From the NCBI GenBank assembly GCA_963664625.1, contig OY761541.1:2480001-2544000 (forward strand): a stretch of DNA of 64,000 bases, given 5' to 3'. The DNA is from CBDCFV01 sp963664625 (GTDB lineage: Bacteria > Chloroflexota > Dehalococcoidia > Lucifugimonadales > UBA3495). Each line of letters opens with the position of its first letter. The stretch's first letter is position 1. The notes under the pieces are model-generated. The model was not told the origin of the DNA. It ran no database searches and saw only the letters and a program-made list of their open reading frames with translations. This document shows, piece after piece, positions 16,598 to 25,996 of the stretch. Position numbers and translations under genes: made by a program.

Positions 16598-18859
16598 ATG
16601 CCTACCACCATCGAACGCGTCATTGGGCGCGAAAAAATCACCATCCAGACCGGGCGGTTGGCCGGTCAAGCCCACGGGGCGGTCACCGTCCAGTGCGGCG
16701 ACTCCATCGTGCTGGTAACGGCGGTCATGTCCGAAAAACCCCGCTCCGCCGACGTGGACTTCCTGCCCCTTACCGTAGACTACGAAGAACGCCTTTACGC
16801 CGCCGGTAAAATTCCGGGCAGTTTCTTCCGACGGGAGGGGCGTCCTGGCCAATACGGTATCCTGTCTTCCCGGCTTATAGACCGGTCCATCCGGCCCCTC
16901 TTTCCCAAGGGACTGCACAACGATGTCCAGATAACCGTCACCGTCCTGTCCGCCGATAATGACAACCCCCAGGAGGTCCTGGCGATGGTGGGCACTTCGG
17001 CCGCCCTGGCAATATCCCAGATCCCCTTCAACGGGCCGGTCGGCTCCTCCCGCATCTCCTACAAGAACGGCGAATACATCGTCAATCCCACCTACCAGGA
17101 CATGGACGAAAGCCAGTTGACCATGGTGCTTTCCAGCACTCCCGACGCCATCCTGATGGTCGAGTCGGGGTCGGACGAGGTCTCCGAAGAGGTCATCCTT
17201 GAAGGTATTCGCTTGGCCCACGAAGCCAACCTGGAAACCATCGACATGATCAACGAGTTGGTCGGCGAGGTCGGCAAGACCAAGGTGACGGTGGAGACGG
17301 ACGTTGAAGCAGCCAAGCAACTGGAGTCGCGGATCAACGACGTGTTGAATGGTCGCTTGGCCGCGCTGCTGGAAAGGAACCCGGACAAAATCGCCTTGGA
17401 GGAAGAGGAAAACAGCCTTCAGAACGAGGCTATAGAGCAACTGGCCGAGGAATACGCTCTGGACAAGGTCAAAGAGGGCTTCAAGAGCGTTATGAAAGGG
17501 GAGGTGCGGCGGCGGATTCTGGAGCAGGGCATCCGCCCCGATGGGCGCGGCTTGACCGAAATACGGCCCATAAGCTGCGACGTGGGACTCCTTCCCCGTA
17601 CCCACGGCTCGGGCCTATTCACCCGGGGCATGACGCAGGTGTTGTCCATCGTTACCCTGGGGTCCCTGGCCATGCAGCAACAGTTGGACACCGTTACGCC
17701 GGACGACAAAAAGCAGTTCATGCACCACTACAACTTCCCGTCATTCTCCACCGGCGAGGCCCGCCGGGTCGGCTCCCCGGGACGGCGGGAAATCGGACAC
17801 GGTGCCCTGGCGGAACGGGCCATACTCCCGGCGCTGCCCCCGGCCGACGATTTCCCCTACACCATCAGGGTGGTCTCGGAGGTGCTCAGTTCAAACGGCA
17901 GCACGTCGATGGGCAGCGTTTGCGGCACGACCCTGGCGCTGATGGACGCCGGCATACCCATCAAGAAACCCGTCGCGGGCATAGCAATGGGGTTGGTCAT
18001 GGGCGGCAACGGCCAGAACGCTGTGTTGAGCGACATACAGGGGGTTGAAGACTTCCTGGGAGACATGGACTTCAAGGTTGCAGGCACTGCCGACGGGGTA
18101 AACGCCCTCCAGATGGACGTCAAGATCGCTGGCCTGACCCTGGAAATCCTGACCCAAGCATTGGAACAGGCGAGGACCGGCAGGCTGCACATCCTGGGCA
18201 AGATGACCGAGGTCATCGACCAGCCCAGGAACGAAATGAGCGCCTACGCTCCCAAGATGGTCCGCTTGAGGATACCGGTGGAAAAGATTGGCGCCCTCAT
18301 TGGCCCGGGGGGCAGGATAATCCGCGGCATTTCCGAGGAGACGGGCACCTCCATCGACGTGCAGGACGACGGCTCAGTAACCATCGGTGGTTCCGACGGC
18401 GCGATGCTGGAGCAGGCGCGGGCGAAGGTGGACAGCCTTACGCGGGAACTGGCGGTGGGGGACATCTTCACCGGCAAAATTACCAGGTTGACCAGCTTCG
18501 GTGTGTTCGTGGAACTGCTGCCCGGACGGGAAGGCTTGGTACGTTCCGGCGACTTGGGGGACATGGAGTCAGAGGTGGAAATCGGCCAGGAAGTCACCGT
18601 GATGATCCAGGAAATCGATTCTCAAGGCCGGCTGAACCTGTCCCGCCGCGCGCTGTTCGGCGATAACGGCGGGTCCCCTGCACAGGAGCGTCCCCCGGCA
18701 CGTTCCGGCGGCTTCGACCGGGGACCGCGTTCCGGCGGTGGGTACGGCGGAGGACGCGGCGGCCACGACCGGCGCCCCGGAGGACGAGGCCCGAGGCCCG
18801 GAGGCCCCAACCACGGAGGAGGAGACCGGCGGTTTACGGGTGGGGGCAGGAACCGCTAA
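16598..18859 (+). CDS. pnp: Polyribonucleotide nucleotidyltransferase (PNPase)
   Basis: 753 aa with the full domain set: two RNase PH-like domains (first ending near residue 230; second with RPDGRGLTEIRPISC and FPSFSTGEARRVGSPGRREIGHG), a KH domain (PVEKIGALIGPGGRIIRGI) and an S1 domain (GDIFTGKITRLTSFGVFVELLPGREGLV). It is a phosphorolytic 3'-5' exoribonuclease of the degradosome. The last 60 residues form a Gly/Arg-rich tail (GGGYGGGRGGHDRRPGGRG), a likely RNA-binding or low-complexity extension not found in the E. coli enzyme. Confidence 0.97.
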   Translation: MPTTIERVIGREKITIQTGRLAGQAHGAVTVQCGDSIVLVTAVMSEKPRSADVDFLPLTVDYEERLYAAGKIPGSFFRREGRPGQYGILSSRLIDRSIRPLFPKGLHNDVQITVTVLSADNDNPQEVLAMVGTSAALAISQIPFNGPVGSSRISYKNGEYIVNPTYQDMDESQLTMVLSSTPDAILMVESGSDEVSEEVILEGIRLAHEANLETIDMINELVGEVGKTKVTVETDVEAAKQLESRINDVLNGRLAALLERNPDKIALEEEENSLQNEAIEQLAEEYALDKVKEGFKSVMKGEVRRRILEQGIRPDGRGLTEIRPISCDVGLLPRTHGSGLFTRGMTQVLSIVTLGSLAMQQQLDTVTPDDKKQFMHHYNFPSFSTGEARRVGSPGRREIGHGALAERAILPALPPADDFPYTIRVVSEVLSSNGSTSMGSVCGTTLALMDAGIPIKKPVAGIAMGLVMGGNGQNAVLSDIQGVEDFLGDMDFKVAGTADGVNALQMDVKIAGLTLEILTQALEQARTGRLHILGKMTEVIDQPRNEMSAYAPKMVRLRIPVEKIGALIGPGGRIIRGISEETGTSIDVQDDGSVTIGGSDGAMLEQARAKVDSLTRELAVGDIFTGKITRLTSFGVFVELLPGREGLVRSGDLGDMESEVEIGQEVTVMIQEIDSQGRLNLSRRALFGDNGGSPAQERPPARSGGFDRGPRSGGGYGGGRGGHDRRPGGRGPRPGGPNHGGGDRRFTGGGRNR

Positions 18860-18894
18860 AGCCTCCCTTAAGATGTAGTAGCCAAACGATTATC

Positions 18895-18921
18895 GGCCCG
18901 GTCTTGCAAGGAGACTGGGCC
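18895..18921 (+). terminator. Terminator-like hairpin after pnp
   Basis: Stem GGCCCGGTCT/AGACTGGGCC (one G-U pair), loop TGCAAGG, followed by ATTTGCTGTT. It lies 35 bases after the pnp stop. Confidence 0.65.
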
Positions 18922-18996
18922 ATTTGCTGTTACCGGCGATTGAACCATGTTAATATCTAACGTAACCTGCCCCGGGCCCTTTCGAAGGGGGTGGTC

Positions 18997-19785
18997 ATGG
19001 CTTCAATCCGAGTAGTAGTAAACGGCGCGACCGGCAAAATGGGTACGGAAACCGTCGCCGCTGTAAACGGCGCCGATGACATGTCCTTGGTGGGCGCGGC
19101 GTGTCACTGGGACCGCGGGCCCGTATTGGCGTTGCCCGGCGGGGGCGAGGTGAGCTTGTCCACCAACCTTGAGTCTCTGCTGGAGGACACCAAGCCCGAC
19201 GTGATGGTGGACTTCACCAACGCCTCGGCATGTATGGAGGCTGCCCTGCTGGGAGCGGCTTCCTCCACGCACCTGGTATTGGGCGCCAGCGGGTTGACGG
19301 ACGACGACCTGGCCCGGCTGGACGCGCTGGCAAACGACAAGGGCATCGGCGTCATTGTCGCCCCCAACTTTGCCTTGGGAGCGGTGGTGCTGAAACGGTT
19401 GGTGGAGCAGGCCGCCGGGTATTTCGATTACGTCGACATAGTGGAGTCTCATCACGAAGCAAAAATCGACGCTCCGTCCGGCTTCGCGATGGCCCTGGCC
19501 AAGAGCATCGGCGACAACAAGCGGTTCACCCGGAACCAGACGGAAAAGGAGAACTTGCCCGGGAGTCGCGGCGCCGAATACAGCGGGGTAACGATCCACA
19601 GCGTCCGCATGGCCGGGCGCAGCGCCCACCACGAGGTCATCATGGGCACGCAAGGCCAGACCGTCTCCCTGCGTCACGACACGCTGGGCCGCGACTGCTA
19701 CATGCCCGGCGTGCTGCGCTGCATCCGCGAGGTTGTGAATCGTCCGGGTCTTGTGGTAGGCTTGGAAAATATCCTCGGGCTGTAG
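18997..19785 (+). CDS. dapB: 4-hydroxy-tetrahydrodipicolinate reductase
   Basis: 262 aa. N-terminal Rossmann motif VVVNGATGKMGTE, then VDFTNASA, GASGLTDDDL, VAPNFALGAVVLKRL, and the catalytic block ESHHEAKIDAPSGFAMALAK. HSVRMAGRSAHHEVIMGTQGQ is the C-terminal substrate loop. It catalyses the NAD(P)H-dependent second step of diaminopimelate synthesis after DapA. The ATG at 18997 is preferred over the GTG at 18991 because AAGGGG lies about 7 bases upstream of it. First gene of the dapB-asd-aldehyde dehydrogenase-dapA cluster. Confidence 0.95.
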   Translation: MASIRVVVNGATGKMGTETVAAVNGADDMSLVGAACHWDRGPVLALPGGGEVSLSTNLESLLEDTKPDVMVDFTNASACMEAALLGAASSTHLVLGASGLTDDDLARLDALANDKGIGVIVAPNFALGAVVLKRLVEQAAGYFDYVDIVESHHEAKIDAPSGFAMALAKSIGDNKRFTRNQTEKENLPGSRGAEYSGVTIHSVRMAGRSAHHEVIMGTQGQTVSLRHDTLGRDCYMPGVLRCIREVVNRPGLVVGLENILGL

Positions 19786-19861
19786 GCCAAGCCAATGCAG
19801 ATTGGCCTTTCTGTCGCCGAGGATGTATTTATTGTCGGTTGAGATATACCAGAGAAGCAGC

Positions 19862-20920
19862 TTGAAAGACCTGACTATAGCAGTAGTGGGAGCAACCGGG
19901 GCCGTAGGCACCGAATTCCTGAATATCATTGAAGGAAGGTACGACGACCTTCCCAACATAAGGGCGTTGGCGTCCAGCCGTTCCGCCGGCAAGCGGCTCC
20001 AACTTCGCACCAAAGGGGGCGACCGTGAGCTTGTGGTGGAAGAGACCACCGAGCGGTCGTTCGATGGCGTGGACATCGCCTTCATTTCCGTAACCACCGA
20101 AATGAGCCGCAAGCTGGCCCCATTGGCTGTGGCCGCCGGCGCAACGGTCATCGACGACAGTTCGGCCTTCCGCATGGACGAGAACGTCCCGCTGGTGGTG
20201 CCGGAAGTCAACGGCGAGGATGTGGAGTGGCACGAGGGCATACTGGCCATTCCCAACTGCTCTACCACTCCTTTGGTGATGGTCTGCCACCCATTGCGGC
20301 GAGACAACCCCATCAAGCGGGTTATCGCCGACACTTACCAGTCGGTGTCAGGAATCGGGGGCGCAGCCATGAATGAACTGCGCAGCCAGACCAAGCAGTT
20401 GCTCGACGGCGAAACGGAATTGCGGACTGAGGCCCTGGACTATCAAATCGGCTTCAACGTCGTCCCTCAGATAGACCGGTTCCTGGACGATGGGTACACA
20501 ATGGAAGAGCGGAAGATGATCCAGGAGACGCGCAAGATAATGCACGCTCCCGACATCTCGATTTCCGCCACGTGCGTGCGGGTGCCGGTCTACATATCCC
20601 ACTGCGCCGCGGTGCACGTGGAGTTCGAACACCCGGTATCCCCGGAGGAAGCGCGGGACATTCTGGCGGCAACGCCGGGTGTGACGGTGTTGGATGACCC
20701 GGAAAACCGGGTGTACCCGATGCCTTGGGAGTCGGCCGGCGCCGATGACGTGTTTGTCGGCCGGATCCGGCGCGATGCGTCGCATCCCAATGGGTTGGTG
20801 ATGTGGGTGGTGTCCGACAATCTACGAAAGGGAGCGGCCCTTAACTCCATCCAGATAGCGGAAGAGTTGGTGCGGCGAGAGCGTCTTACTCCAAGGCACA
20901 AGACGGGCGCGGCCCGATAG
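19862..20920 (+). CDS. asd: Aspartate-semialdehyde dehydrogenase
   Basis: About 352 aa from a TTG at 19862 (LKDLTIAVVGATGAVGTEFL). An ATG at 19802 is open, but its extra 20 residues do not resemble the family. Motifs: GATGAVG nucleotide loop, DDSSAFRMDENVPLVVPEVN, catalytic Cys in IPNCSTTPLVM, SVSGIGGAAMNEL and the His in VPVYISHCAAVHVE. It reduces aspartyl phosphate to aspartate semialdehyde, the substrate of DapA. The start follows dapB by 76 bases, in the same direction. Confidence 0.94.
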   Translation: MKDLTIAVVGATGAVGTEFLNIIEGRYDDLPNIRALASSRSAGKRLQLRTKGGDRELVVEETTERSFDGVDIAFISVTTEMSRKLAPLAVAAGATVIDDSSAFRMDENVPLVVPEVNGEDVEWHEGILAIPNCSTTPLVMVCHPLRRDNPIKRVIADTYQSVSGIGGAAMNELRSQTKQLLDGETELRTEALDYQIGFNVVPQIDRFLDDGYTMEERKMIQETRKIMHAPDISISATCVRVPVYISHCAAVHVEFEHPVSPEEARDILAATPGVTVLDDPENRVYPMPWESAGADDVFVGRIRRDASHPNGLVMWVVSDNLRKGAALNSIQIAEELVRRERLTPRHKTGAAR

Positions 20921-20966
20921 CGTTAACTTCAAATACACCAGCCCACAAGGGAAAGGTGGCCCAGCA

Positions 20967-22487
20967 ATGCCATTCGGCGACAATCCGATCCAACTGCCCC
21001 TTGCCAGCCCCCTCATCATCAACGGTGTCGAGTCCCCGGCCTCGGGCGGCCAGGAATTTTCACGGGAAAACCCTGCCGATACCAGGGAAACAGCCACCGT
21101 TGCAGCCCAAGGCACCCTGGAGGACGTTCGGGCGGCTATTGACGCCGCCCGGGAGGCCTTCGACAGCAACGTAAGCAACTGGATTTACAACTACAAGCTG
21201 CGTGAACAGGTGCTTTTCCGCACCGCCCAGTTGATGCGGGAGAATGCCGACCGCTTGGCCCAGGTGGTCAGCTTGGAAGTGGGAATGCCCCAGCGCCAAG
21301 CCGTGCCTCACATAGGCGCCGCGGCGGATATTTTCGAGTTTTACGCCGGGCTGGCCGGAAAACTATACGGCGAGAGCTTTACCCTGCCCAACGGCTCGAT
21401 GATCAACTTGGTCAAAGAGCCTATGGGGGTCATCGGAATGATAACTCCCTGGAACTTTCCGTTGACCCAGACGGCCCGCAAGGTGGCCCCGGCCTTGGCC
21501 GCGGGTTGCACCATCGTCGTCAAACCGGCCAGCTACACACCCGGCGCGTCCTACGAGTTGATCAAGCTGATGCACCAGACAGGCCTTCCCCCCGGCGTGG
21601 TCAACCTGGTTTCGGGGCCGGGCAGCGTCGTCGGCGCGGAAATCGTGACCAATCCCAAGATCGACAAGATTTCCTTCACTGGAGAGACGGGCACTGGCAA
21701 GGGCATCGCCGCTCAAGCCGCCAGGGACGTTAAACGGATCAGCTTGGAGCTTGGCGGCAAGGCCCCCTACGTGGTGTTCGACGACGCCAACGTCGATGCC
21801 GCGTCGCGGGCGGCCATCTTCGGGATGTTCCGCAATGCGGGGCAGGCCTGCGGCGCGACCACCCGCCTGCTGGTGCAGGAGGGCATCCATGACGAACTCC
21901 TGTCCAGCGTGGTGGACCTTGCCAGGAAGATAGAAGTAGGCGACCCGGCCGCTCAGTCGGTTGATATGGGGCCGTTAATCTCCCGAAGTCAGGAAGAGGT
22001 GGTCCAGGAGTTCATAAAGTTCGGCCAGGACGCCTTCCAGTTGGTGACCGGCGGGTCCAAGCTTCAAGGGCCCGGATACGACCACGGCTACTATGTTGAA
22101 CCGACCATTTTCGACGGAGTGGATAACTCGTCCAGGTTGAGCCAGGAAGAGATATTCGGCCCCGTCGTGGCCGTTACCACCTTTCACGACGAGGAAGAAG
22201 CGATTCACTTGGCCAACGACGTTGACTTCGGCTTGGTGGCCGGAGTGTGGAGCACCGACTACCCGCGGGCCGTGCGGGTGGCGCGGCGCATCAAGGCCGG
22301 TACCGTGTGGATCTGGGACAACTACGCCCAACCGGTCGAGGGAATCTGGGGCGGCTACAAGCAAAGCGGCATCGGGCGCGAGTTGGGCTATCACGGTTTG
22401 GACGACTTTATAGAGATCAAGCAGATTTTCACCGATGGGACGGGCTTGGCCATGAAACCCCCGTTCTCCCAAGTTATCAAGGACTAA
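20967..22487 (+). CDS. NAD(P)-dependent aldehyde dehydrogenase
   Basis: 506 aa of the ALDH superfamily. GVIGMITPWNFPL and VVKPASYTPGASYEL build the cofactor site, FTGETGTGKGI is the nicotinamide loop, Glu261 lies in LELGGKAPYVVFDDANV and the catalytic Cys295 in NAGQACGATTR. The C-terminal GGYKQSGIGRELGYHGLDDFIEIKQ is standard. AAGGTGG lies upstream of the ATG. Its place between asd and dapA suggests co-transcription, but it is a broad-type ALDH and its substrate is not apparent from the context. Confidence 0.93.
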   Translation: MPFGDNPIQLPLASPLIINGVESPASGGQEFSRENPADTRETATVAAQGTLEDVRAAIDAAREAFDSNVSNWIYNYKLREQVLFRTAQLMRENADRLAQVVSLEVGMPQRQAVPHIGAAADIFEFYAGLAGKLYGESFTLPNGSMINLVKEPMGVIGMITPWNFPLTQTARKVAPALAAGCTIVVKPASYTPGASYELIKLMHQTGLPPGVVNLVSGPGSVVGAEIVTNPKIDKISFTGETGTGKGIAAQAARDVKRISLELGGKAPYVVFDDANVDAASRAAIFGMFRNAGQACGATTRLLVQEGIHDELLSSVVDLARKIEVGDPAAQSVDMGPLISRSQEEVVQEFIKFGQDAFQLVTGGSKLQGPGYDHGYYVEPTIFDGVDNSSRLSQEEIFGPVVAVTTFHDEEEAIHLANDVDFGLVAGVWSTDYPRAVRVARRIKAGTVWIWDNYAQPVEGIWGGYKQSGIGRELGYHGLDDFIEIKQIFTDGTGLAMKPPFSQVIKD

Positions 22488-22571
22488 CTTCCGCAGCCCG
22501 TCACCACTGTTGCTATTTTGCGGTACAATACGGTACCGCTGAGGAAGCACCCACAAAGCAGGAGGCCAGGC

Positions 22572-23468
22572 ATGGCAGAGATAGGCAGGCTAATCACGGC
22601 GATGGTCACTCCGTTCGACGATCAAGGAGAGGTGGACTACGAACAAGCCAAGGCTCTCGCCAAGGCCCTGGTAGCATCGGGCAGTGACGGGGTCCTGGTT
22701 TCCGGCACCACCGGGGAGTCTCCGACCCTGACCGACGAGGAAAAACTTCGGCTGTGGGCCGAAGTCAAGGACGCGCTTGGGGAGAGCGGTGCGGTCATAG
22801 CCGGCACCGGCAATTACAGCACCGCCGAGAGCATTGAGCTGAGCAAGGAAGCCGAACAACAAGGCGTGGATGGCATTCTGCTGGTGGTCCCCTACTACAA
22901 CAAACCTCCCCAGGAAGGCCTGTACCAGCACTTCAAGGCTATCGCGGAAAGCGTCAACCTGCCTTGTATGCTGTACAACGTGACGAGCCGCACCAGCCTC
23001 AACATGACCGACGAGACCACCATTCGTCTCAGTCACGTAGACAACATCGTCGGCATCAAGGAAGCCGGCAGCGACATGGACCAGATAACCCGCATCATCG
23101 ACGGAGCCAAGGACGGGTTCCGGGTGTGGAGCGGCAACGACAACGAGACCTACTACATGATGGCTACCGGCGGCTACGGGGTGGTGAGCGTCGCGTCCCA
23201 CTTGGTCGGCAGCCAGATCAGCCAGATGATGGGGTATTTGCTGGAAGGCGACGTGGAAAACGCGGCGGCTGAGCACCGGCGTCTGCTCCCGTTGTTCAAA
23301 GTCCTGTTCGTCGTGTCCAACCCCATCCCGGTCAAGTACTCCCTCAACCAGGTCGGCTTCAACGTCGGGCAGCCGCGGCTGCCACTGGTGCCGCCGGACG
23401 AGGCATCGGCCAGCCGGATACGCTCCGTATTGGCCAATTACGACATTGACTTGCCCGTTTCATCATAG
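22572..23468 (+). CDS. dapA: 4-hydroxy-tetrahydrodipicolinate synthase
   Basis: 298 aa from the ATG at 22572 with AGGAGG 8 bases upstream. A TIM barrel of the DHDPS/NAL family with the Schiff-base Lys163 (VGIKEAGSD), Tyr135 (MLYNVTSRT) and the Thr46-Thr47 pair (SGTTGESPTL), which form the proton-relay triad. With dapB and asd nearby, assignment to DapA rather than another lyase of the family is well supported. It ends the cluster before a strong terminator. Confidence 0.94.
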   Translation: MAEIGRLITAMVTPFDDQGEVDYEQAKALAKALVASGSDGVLVSGTTGESPTLTDEEKLRLWAEVKDALGESGAVIAGTGNYSTAESIELSKEAEQQGVDGILLVVPYYNKPPQEGLYQHFKAIAESVNLPCMLYNVTSRTSLNMTDETTIRLSHVDNIVGIKEAGSDMDQITRIIDGAKDGFRVWSGNDNETYYMMATGGYGVVSVASHLVGSQISQMMGYLLEGDVENAAAEHRRLLPLFKVLFVVSNPIPVKYSLNQVGFNVGQPRLPLVPPDEASASRIRSVLANYDIDLPVSS

Positions 23469-23495
23469 GGCGTCATAGTCTCACCCGTTTGAAGT

Positions 23496-23526
23496 GGCCT
23501 GCCCCATTACAAAGGGGCAGGCCTTT
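23496..23526 (+). terminator. Intrinsic terminator after dapA
   Basis: A perfect 10-bp GC-rich stem GGCCTGCCCC/GGGGCAGGCC with loop ATTACAAA, followed by TTTCGTT. Confidence 0.85.
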
Positions 23527-23579
23527 CGTTATCCGGGCCACCCGGCGCACCCGGAAGACATCGCCCACGGGAGAACCTG

Positions 23580-24101
23580 ATGAACATCCTTCAAGACTTT
23601 ATCCGGCAGTCATTCACCACCAACTGGGAGTGGACGGAACGCTATGTTGACGGCCTTACCCAGGATGAACTGGAGTTCAGCCCCAACGACCAGTGCCACT
23701 CCATCGGTTTCATCCTGTGGCACTACGGCCGGGCCTTGGACCTGTGGGTGCAGACGTTCGCCAAGAGGGAGCCGCAGTTATACGAGACCGGATGGGCCGA
23801 GCGTTTCGGGTTCAACCCGGAGGCGATGGACGTTGGGTTCCAATATAGCGCCGACGACCTGGCGTCATGGCGGTGCCCCGACAAGGCCCTGCTCATCGAG
23901 TATGCCAACGATGCCCGCAACAACCTTCTGGAGTTTCTGTCGCGGCACGACGATGCTTCGCTGACGGAAACGACGATGGTCAACCGTCGGGGAGAGACCA
24001 TCCCCATCGCGGAGATGTTCCGGATGCTGCTCTGGGAGACCAACCAGCACGGGGGCCAAGCAGGTTATCTCCGCGGGATGCAGCGCGGGTTGGACCAGTA
24101 G
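23580..24101 (+). CDS. DinB-superfamily protein
   Basis: 173 aa, four-helix DinB/YfiT-like fold. Candidate metal-binding histidines are in GFILWHYGRALD and NQHGGQAGYLRGMQRG; the second matches the typical DinB C-terminal HxGQxxYLRGxxRG pattern. GGGAG lies 7 bases before the ATG. Members are thiol-dependent transferases or hydrolases of varied substrates; no specific function can be given. A Fe-ADH-family gene follows after 34 bases. Confidence 0.85.
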   Translation: MNILQDFIRQSFTTNWEWTERYVDGLTQDELEFSPNDQCHSIGFILWHYGRALDLWVQTFAKREPQLYETGWAERFGFNPEAMDVGFQYSADDLASWRCPDKALLIEYANDARNNLLEFLSRHDDASLTETTMVNRRGETIPIAEMFRMLLWETNQHGGQAGYLRGMQRGLDQ

Positions 24102-24135
24102 AAGTTTATTGGCGGCAAGCAGGGGGATTGAAAAT

Positions 24136-25320
24136 ATGGCCGAAGTCTCGCTCAGTTATCGTTACAACCCATTGCACCAAGACATCATCTGTTCCGAAAG
24201 CGCCATCGACCAACTGGCGAAGACGGTGGACGATCTGGGATGCAGCCGGGCGTTGATAACCTGCGGCCCCACCATTCTGCGGTCATGCGACGTCGTACCG
24301 CGAGTGCAGGAGGCGTTGGGCCCCCGCTACGTGGGGACCTACTCCGGTGTGGCGCCCCACTCGCCGGTGGAGACGGTGGAGGCCGGTGTGCAGATGGCCA
24401 AGGAAACGCAACCCGACGTGTTCATCAGCGTAGGTGGCGGCAGCACCCACGACACCACCAAGGCCATGGCGACCCTGCTGGCGGAAGGCGGGGATATTCA
24501 CGACTACGAGATCATCTTCGAGCCTCCCAACCGGATCACCGTCCCTCCCACGCCCACGCCCAAACTGCCCATCCTGGCCGTGCCGACGACCATGGGCTGC
24601 GCCGAGTTCAGCCGGGGCGGCGGCGGTATAACGGACCACCAGTTGGGCCGCAAGCTGATCCTTGCCGGTGAAGGGGTGACCCCCAGCACGGTAATTCTGG
24701 ACGGCCAAGCGCTGGCGACCACGCCGCTGCGTATACTGGTCTCCACCGCTATCGGCCAACTCCGCATTGCCATTGAGACAGTCTACTCCACCGGGCGCAA
24801 TCCTATTGGAGACGGGATGGCCCTTCACGCGATCCGGCTGTTGTTCGAAAACCTGCCCCGCTGCAAGGACGGGGACATCCATACCCTGTTGAACACCAAG
24901 ACGGCTTGCGCTATGGCGTCGCTGGGGTCGTTCGGCGGGTTGGGCCTGAACACGGCAACCTGCCATCACGTCGGAGGGCTGTACGGCGTGCCGCATGGAG
25001 AGGCCAACGGAATACTGCTACCCCACACCATGCGGTATAATCTGGACGTGTGCGCCGACCGGCAGCGGTTGATCGCCGAAGCTATCGGGGTGGCGGACGC
25101 CGGCATGACCGATGAGGAGGCTGGGCTGGCGGCGGCGGACGCTGTCGACGCCCTTTGCCGGGAGCTTGGGCTGCCGCGAACGCTCCGGGAAGTGGACGTA
25201 CCGGAGGAGGGGCTGGAGTACATCGCCGCGGCTACTCTTCACGACCGGGGTCTGAGCACCAACCCCAAGCCCGTCGCCGATGCCGGGCCGATTATGGAAG
25301 TGCTGCGGGCGGCTTACTGA
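24136..25320 (+). CDS. Iron-containing alcohol dehydrogenase/maleylacetate reductase-family protein with altered metal site
   Basis: 394 aa from the ATG at 24136 (AGGGGGA upstream). The family is clear from VFISVGGGSTHDTTKAMA (NAD-binding), LAVPTTMGCAEFS, and CHHVGGLYGVPHGEANGILLP, which carries the last two metal-ligand histidines. The first two ligands, normally in a DALxHAIE helix, are replaced: the equivalent stretch is GQLRIAIE with Gly207 and Ile211. The lack of half the metal site suggests either maleylacetate-reductase-like chemistry with altered metal dependence or a changed function. Confidence 0.85.
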   Translation: MAEVSLSYRYNPLHQDIICSESAIDQLAKTVDDLGCSRALITCGPTILRSCDVVPRVQEALGPRYVGTYSGVAPHSPVETVEAGVQMAKETQPDVFISVGGGSTHDTTKAMATLLAEGGDIHDYEIIFEPPNRITVPPTPTPKLPILAVPTTMGCAEFSRGGGGITDHQLGRKLILAGEGVTPSTVILDGQALATTPLRILVSTAIGQLRIAIETVYSTGRNPIGDGMALHAIRLLFENLPRCKDGDIHTLLNTKTACAMASLGSFGGLGLNTATCHHVGGLYGVPHGEANGILLPHTMRYNLDVCADRQRLIAEAIGVADAGMTDEEAGLAAADAVDALCRELGLPRTLREVDVPEEGLEYIAAATLHDRGLSTNPKPVADAGPIMEVLRAAY

Positions 25321-25352
25321 ACGTCAAGCCGCTTGCGGGTCCCCGCCTGGAA

Positions 25353-25952
25353 TCAGAATTCGTCCTCGACTTCCATGTAGTTGACGCCTTCGGCCTCGGC
25401 ACGCGCCAAGTCGCGGGGATCGATACTGTACCCTACGACAACAGGGATGGTATCCGTTTGGAAGACGGTGGCGAGGATATCAGCAGAGAAGCGGGCGCGC
25501 TGGATGTCGCTTTCTCCAACCCTGTTGGATGCTTCACCGGCAACCCAGACAATGCTCTGGTCGCTGTGGCGCTGGCCGCGAATGATGCAGTCGGTGCGTA
25601 GAATCCGTATGTACTCGTCGTAGCTTATTCGGTTCTCATCCAAGGCAGCTTCGATCGGCTCGGAAAGTTCAGGTTGCCATTCCAACAACGGACTCTTCAT
25701 TATCCTGGGACGCCTGAGCACCAAAGGTTGAGAGACTATCCCCCCCAGTATCTTGTGAAGACGGCTTTCCAATGCACTCCCCTTCAAGTGACCTATGTCG
25801 TTTTCGATGCGATCCAAACGTGCTGGAACGCGTAGCAATTCATCCGTGAGCAGGGCGCGCAACAACAACCGCCGGGCTTCGGGATTGCCCTCAAGCTCGG
25901 CGATGATCCGGGCGACCAAAGATTCCGCGTCAAGCTGCGGTTCCGTGACCAT
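25353..25952 (-). CDS. Coiled-coil protein with PD-(D/E)XK nuclease-like domain, tandem copy 1
   Basis: 199 aa. The first 38 residues (ESLVARIIAELEGNPEARR onward) are identical to those of the next gene at 25997-26644. Then come a short coil (RIENDIGHLKG), LKxRPRIMKSPLL-type text and the core with DCIIRGQRHSD, VWVAGEASNRVGESDIQRARFSADIL and TIPVVVGYSIDPRDL. Two acidic positions and a downstream Ser/Arg helix resemble PD-(D/E)XK nucleases. In this copy the segment VAGEAS replaces VAVEAS of its neighbour. Function unknown. Confidence 0.75.
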   Translation of the reverse strand: MVTEPQLDAESLVARIIAELEGNPEARRLLLRALLTDELLRVPARLDRIENDIGHLKGSALESRLHKILGGIVSQPLVLRRPRIMKSPLLEWQPELSEPIEAALDENRISYDEYIRILRTDCIIRGQRHSDQSIVWVAGEASNRVGESDIQRARFSADILATVFQTDTIPVVVGYSIDPRDLARAEAEGVNYMEVEDEF

Positions 25953-25996
25953 GTTGGTATTCTACCATCGAAGGCTGCACAACAGGGATGGGGTGA

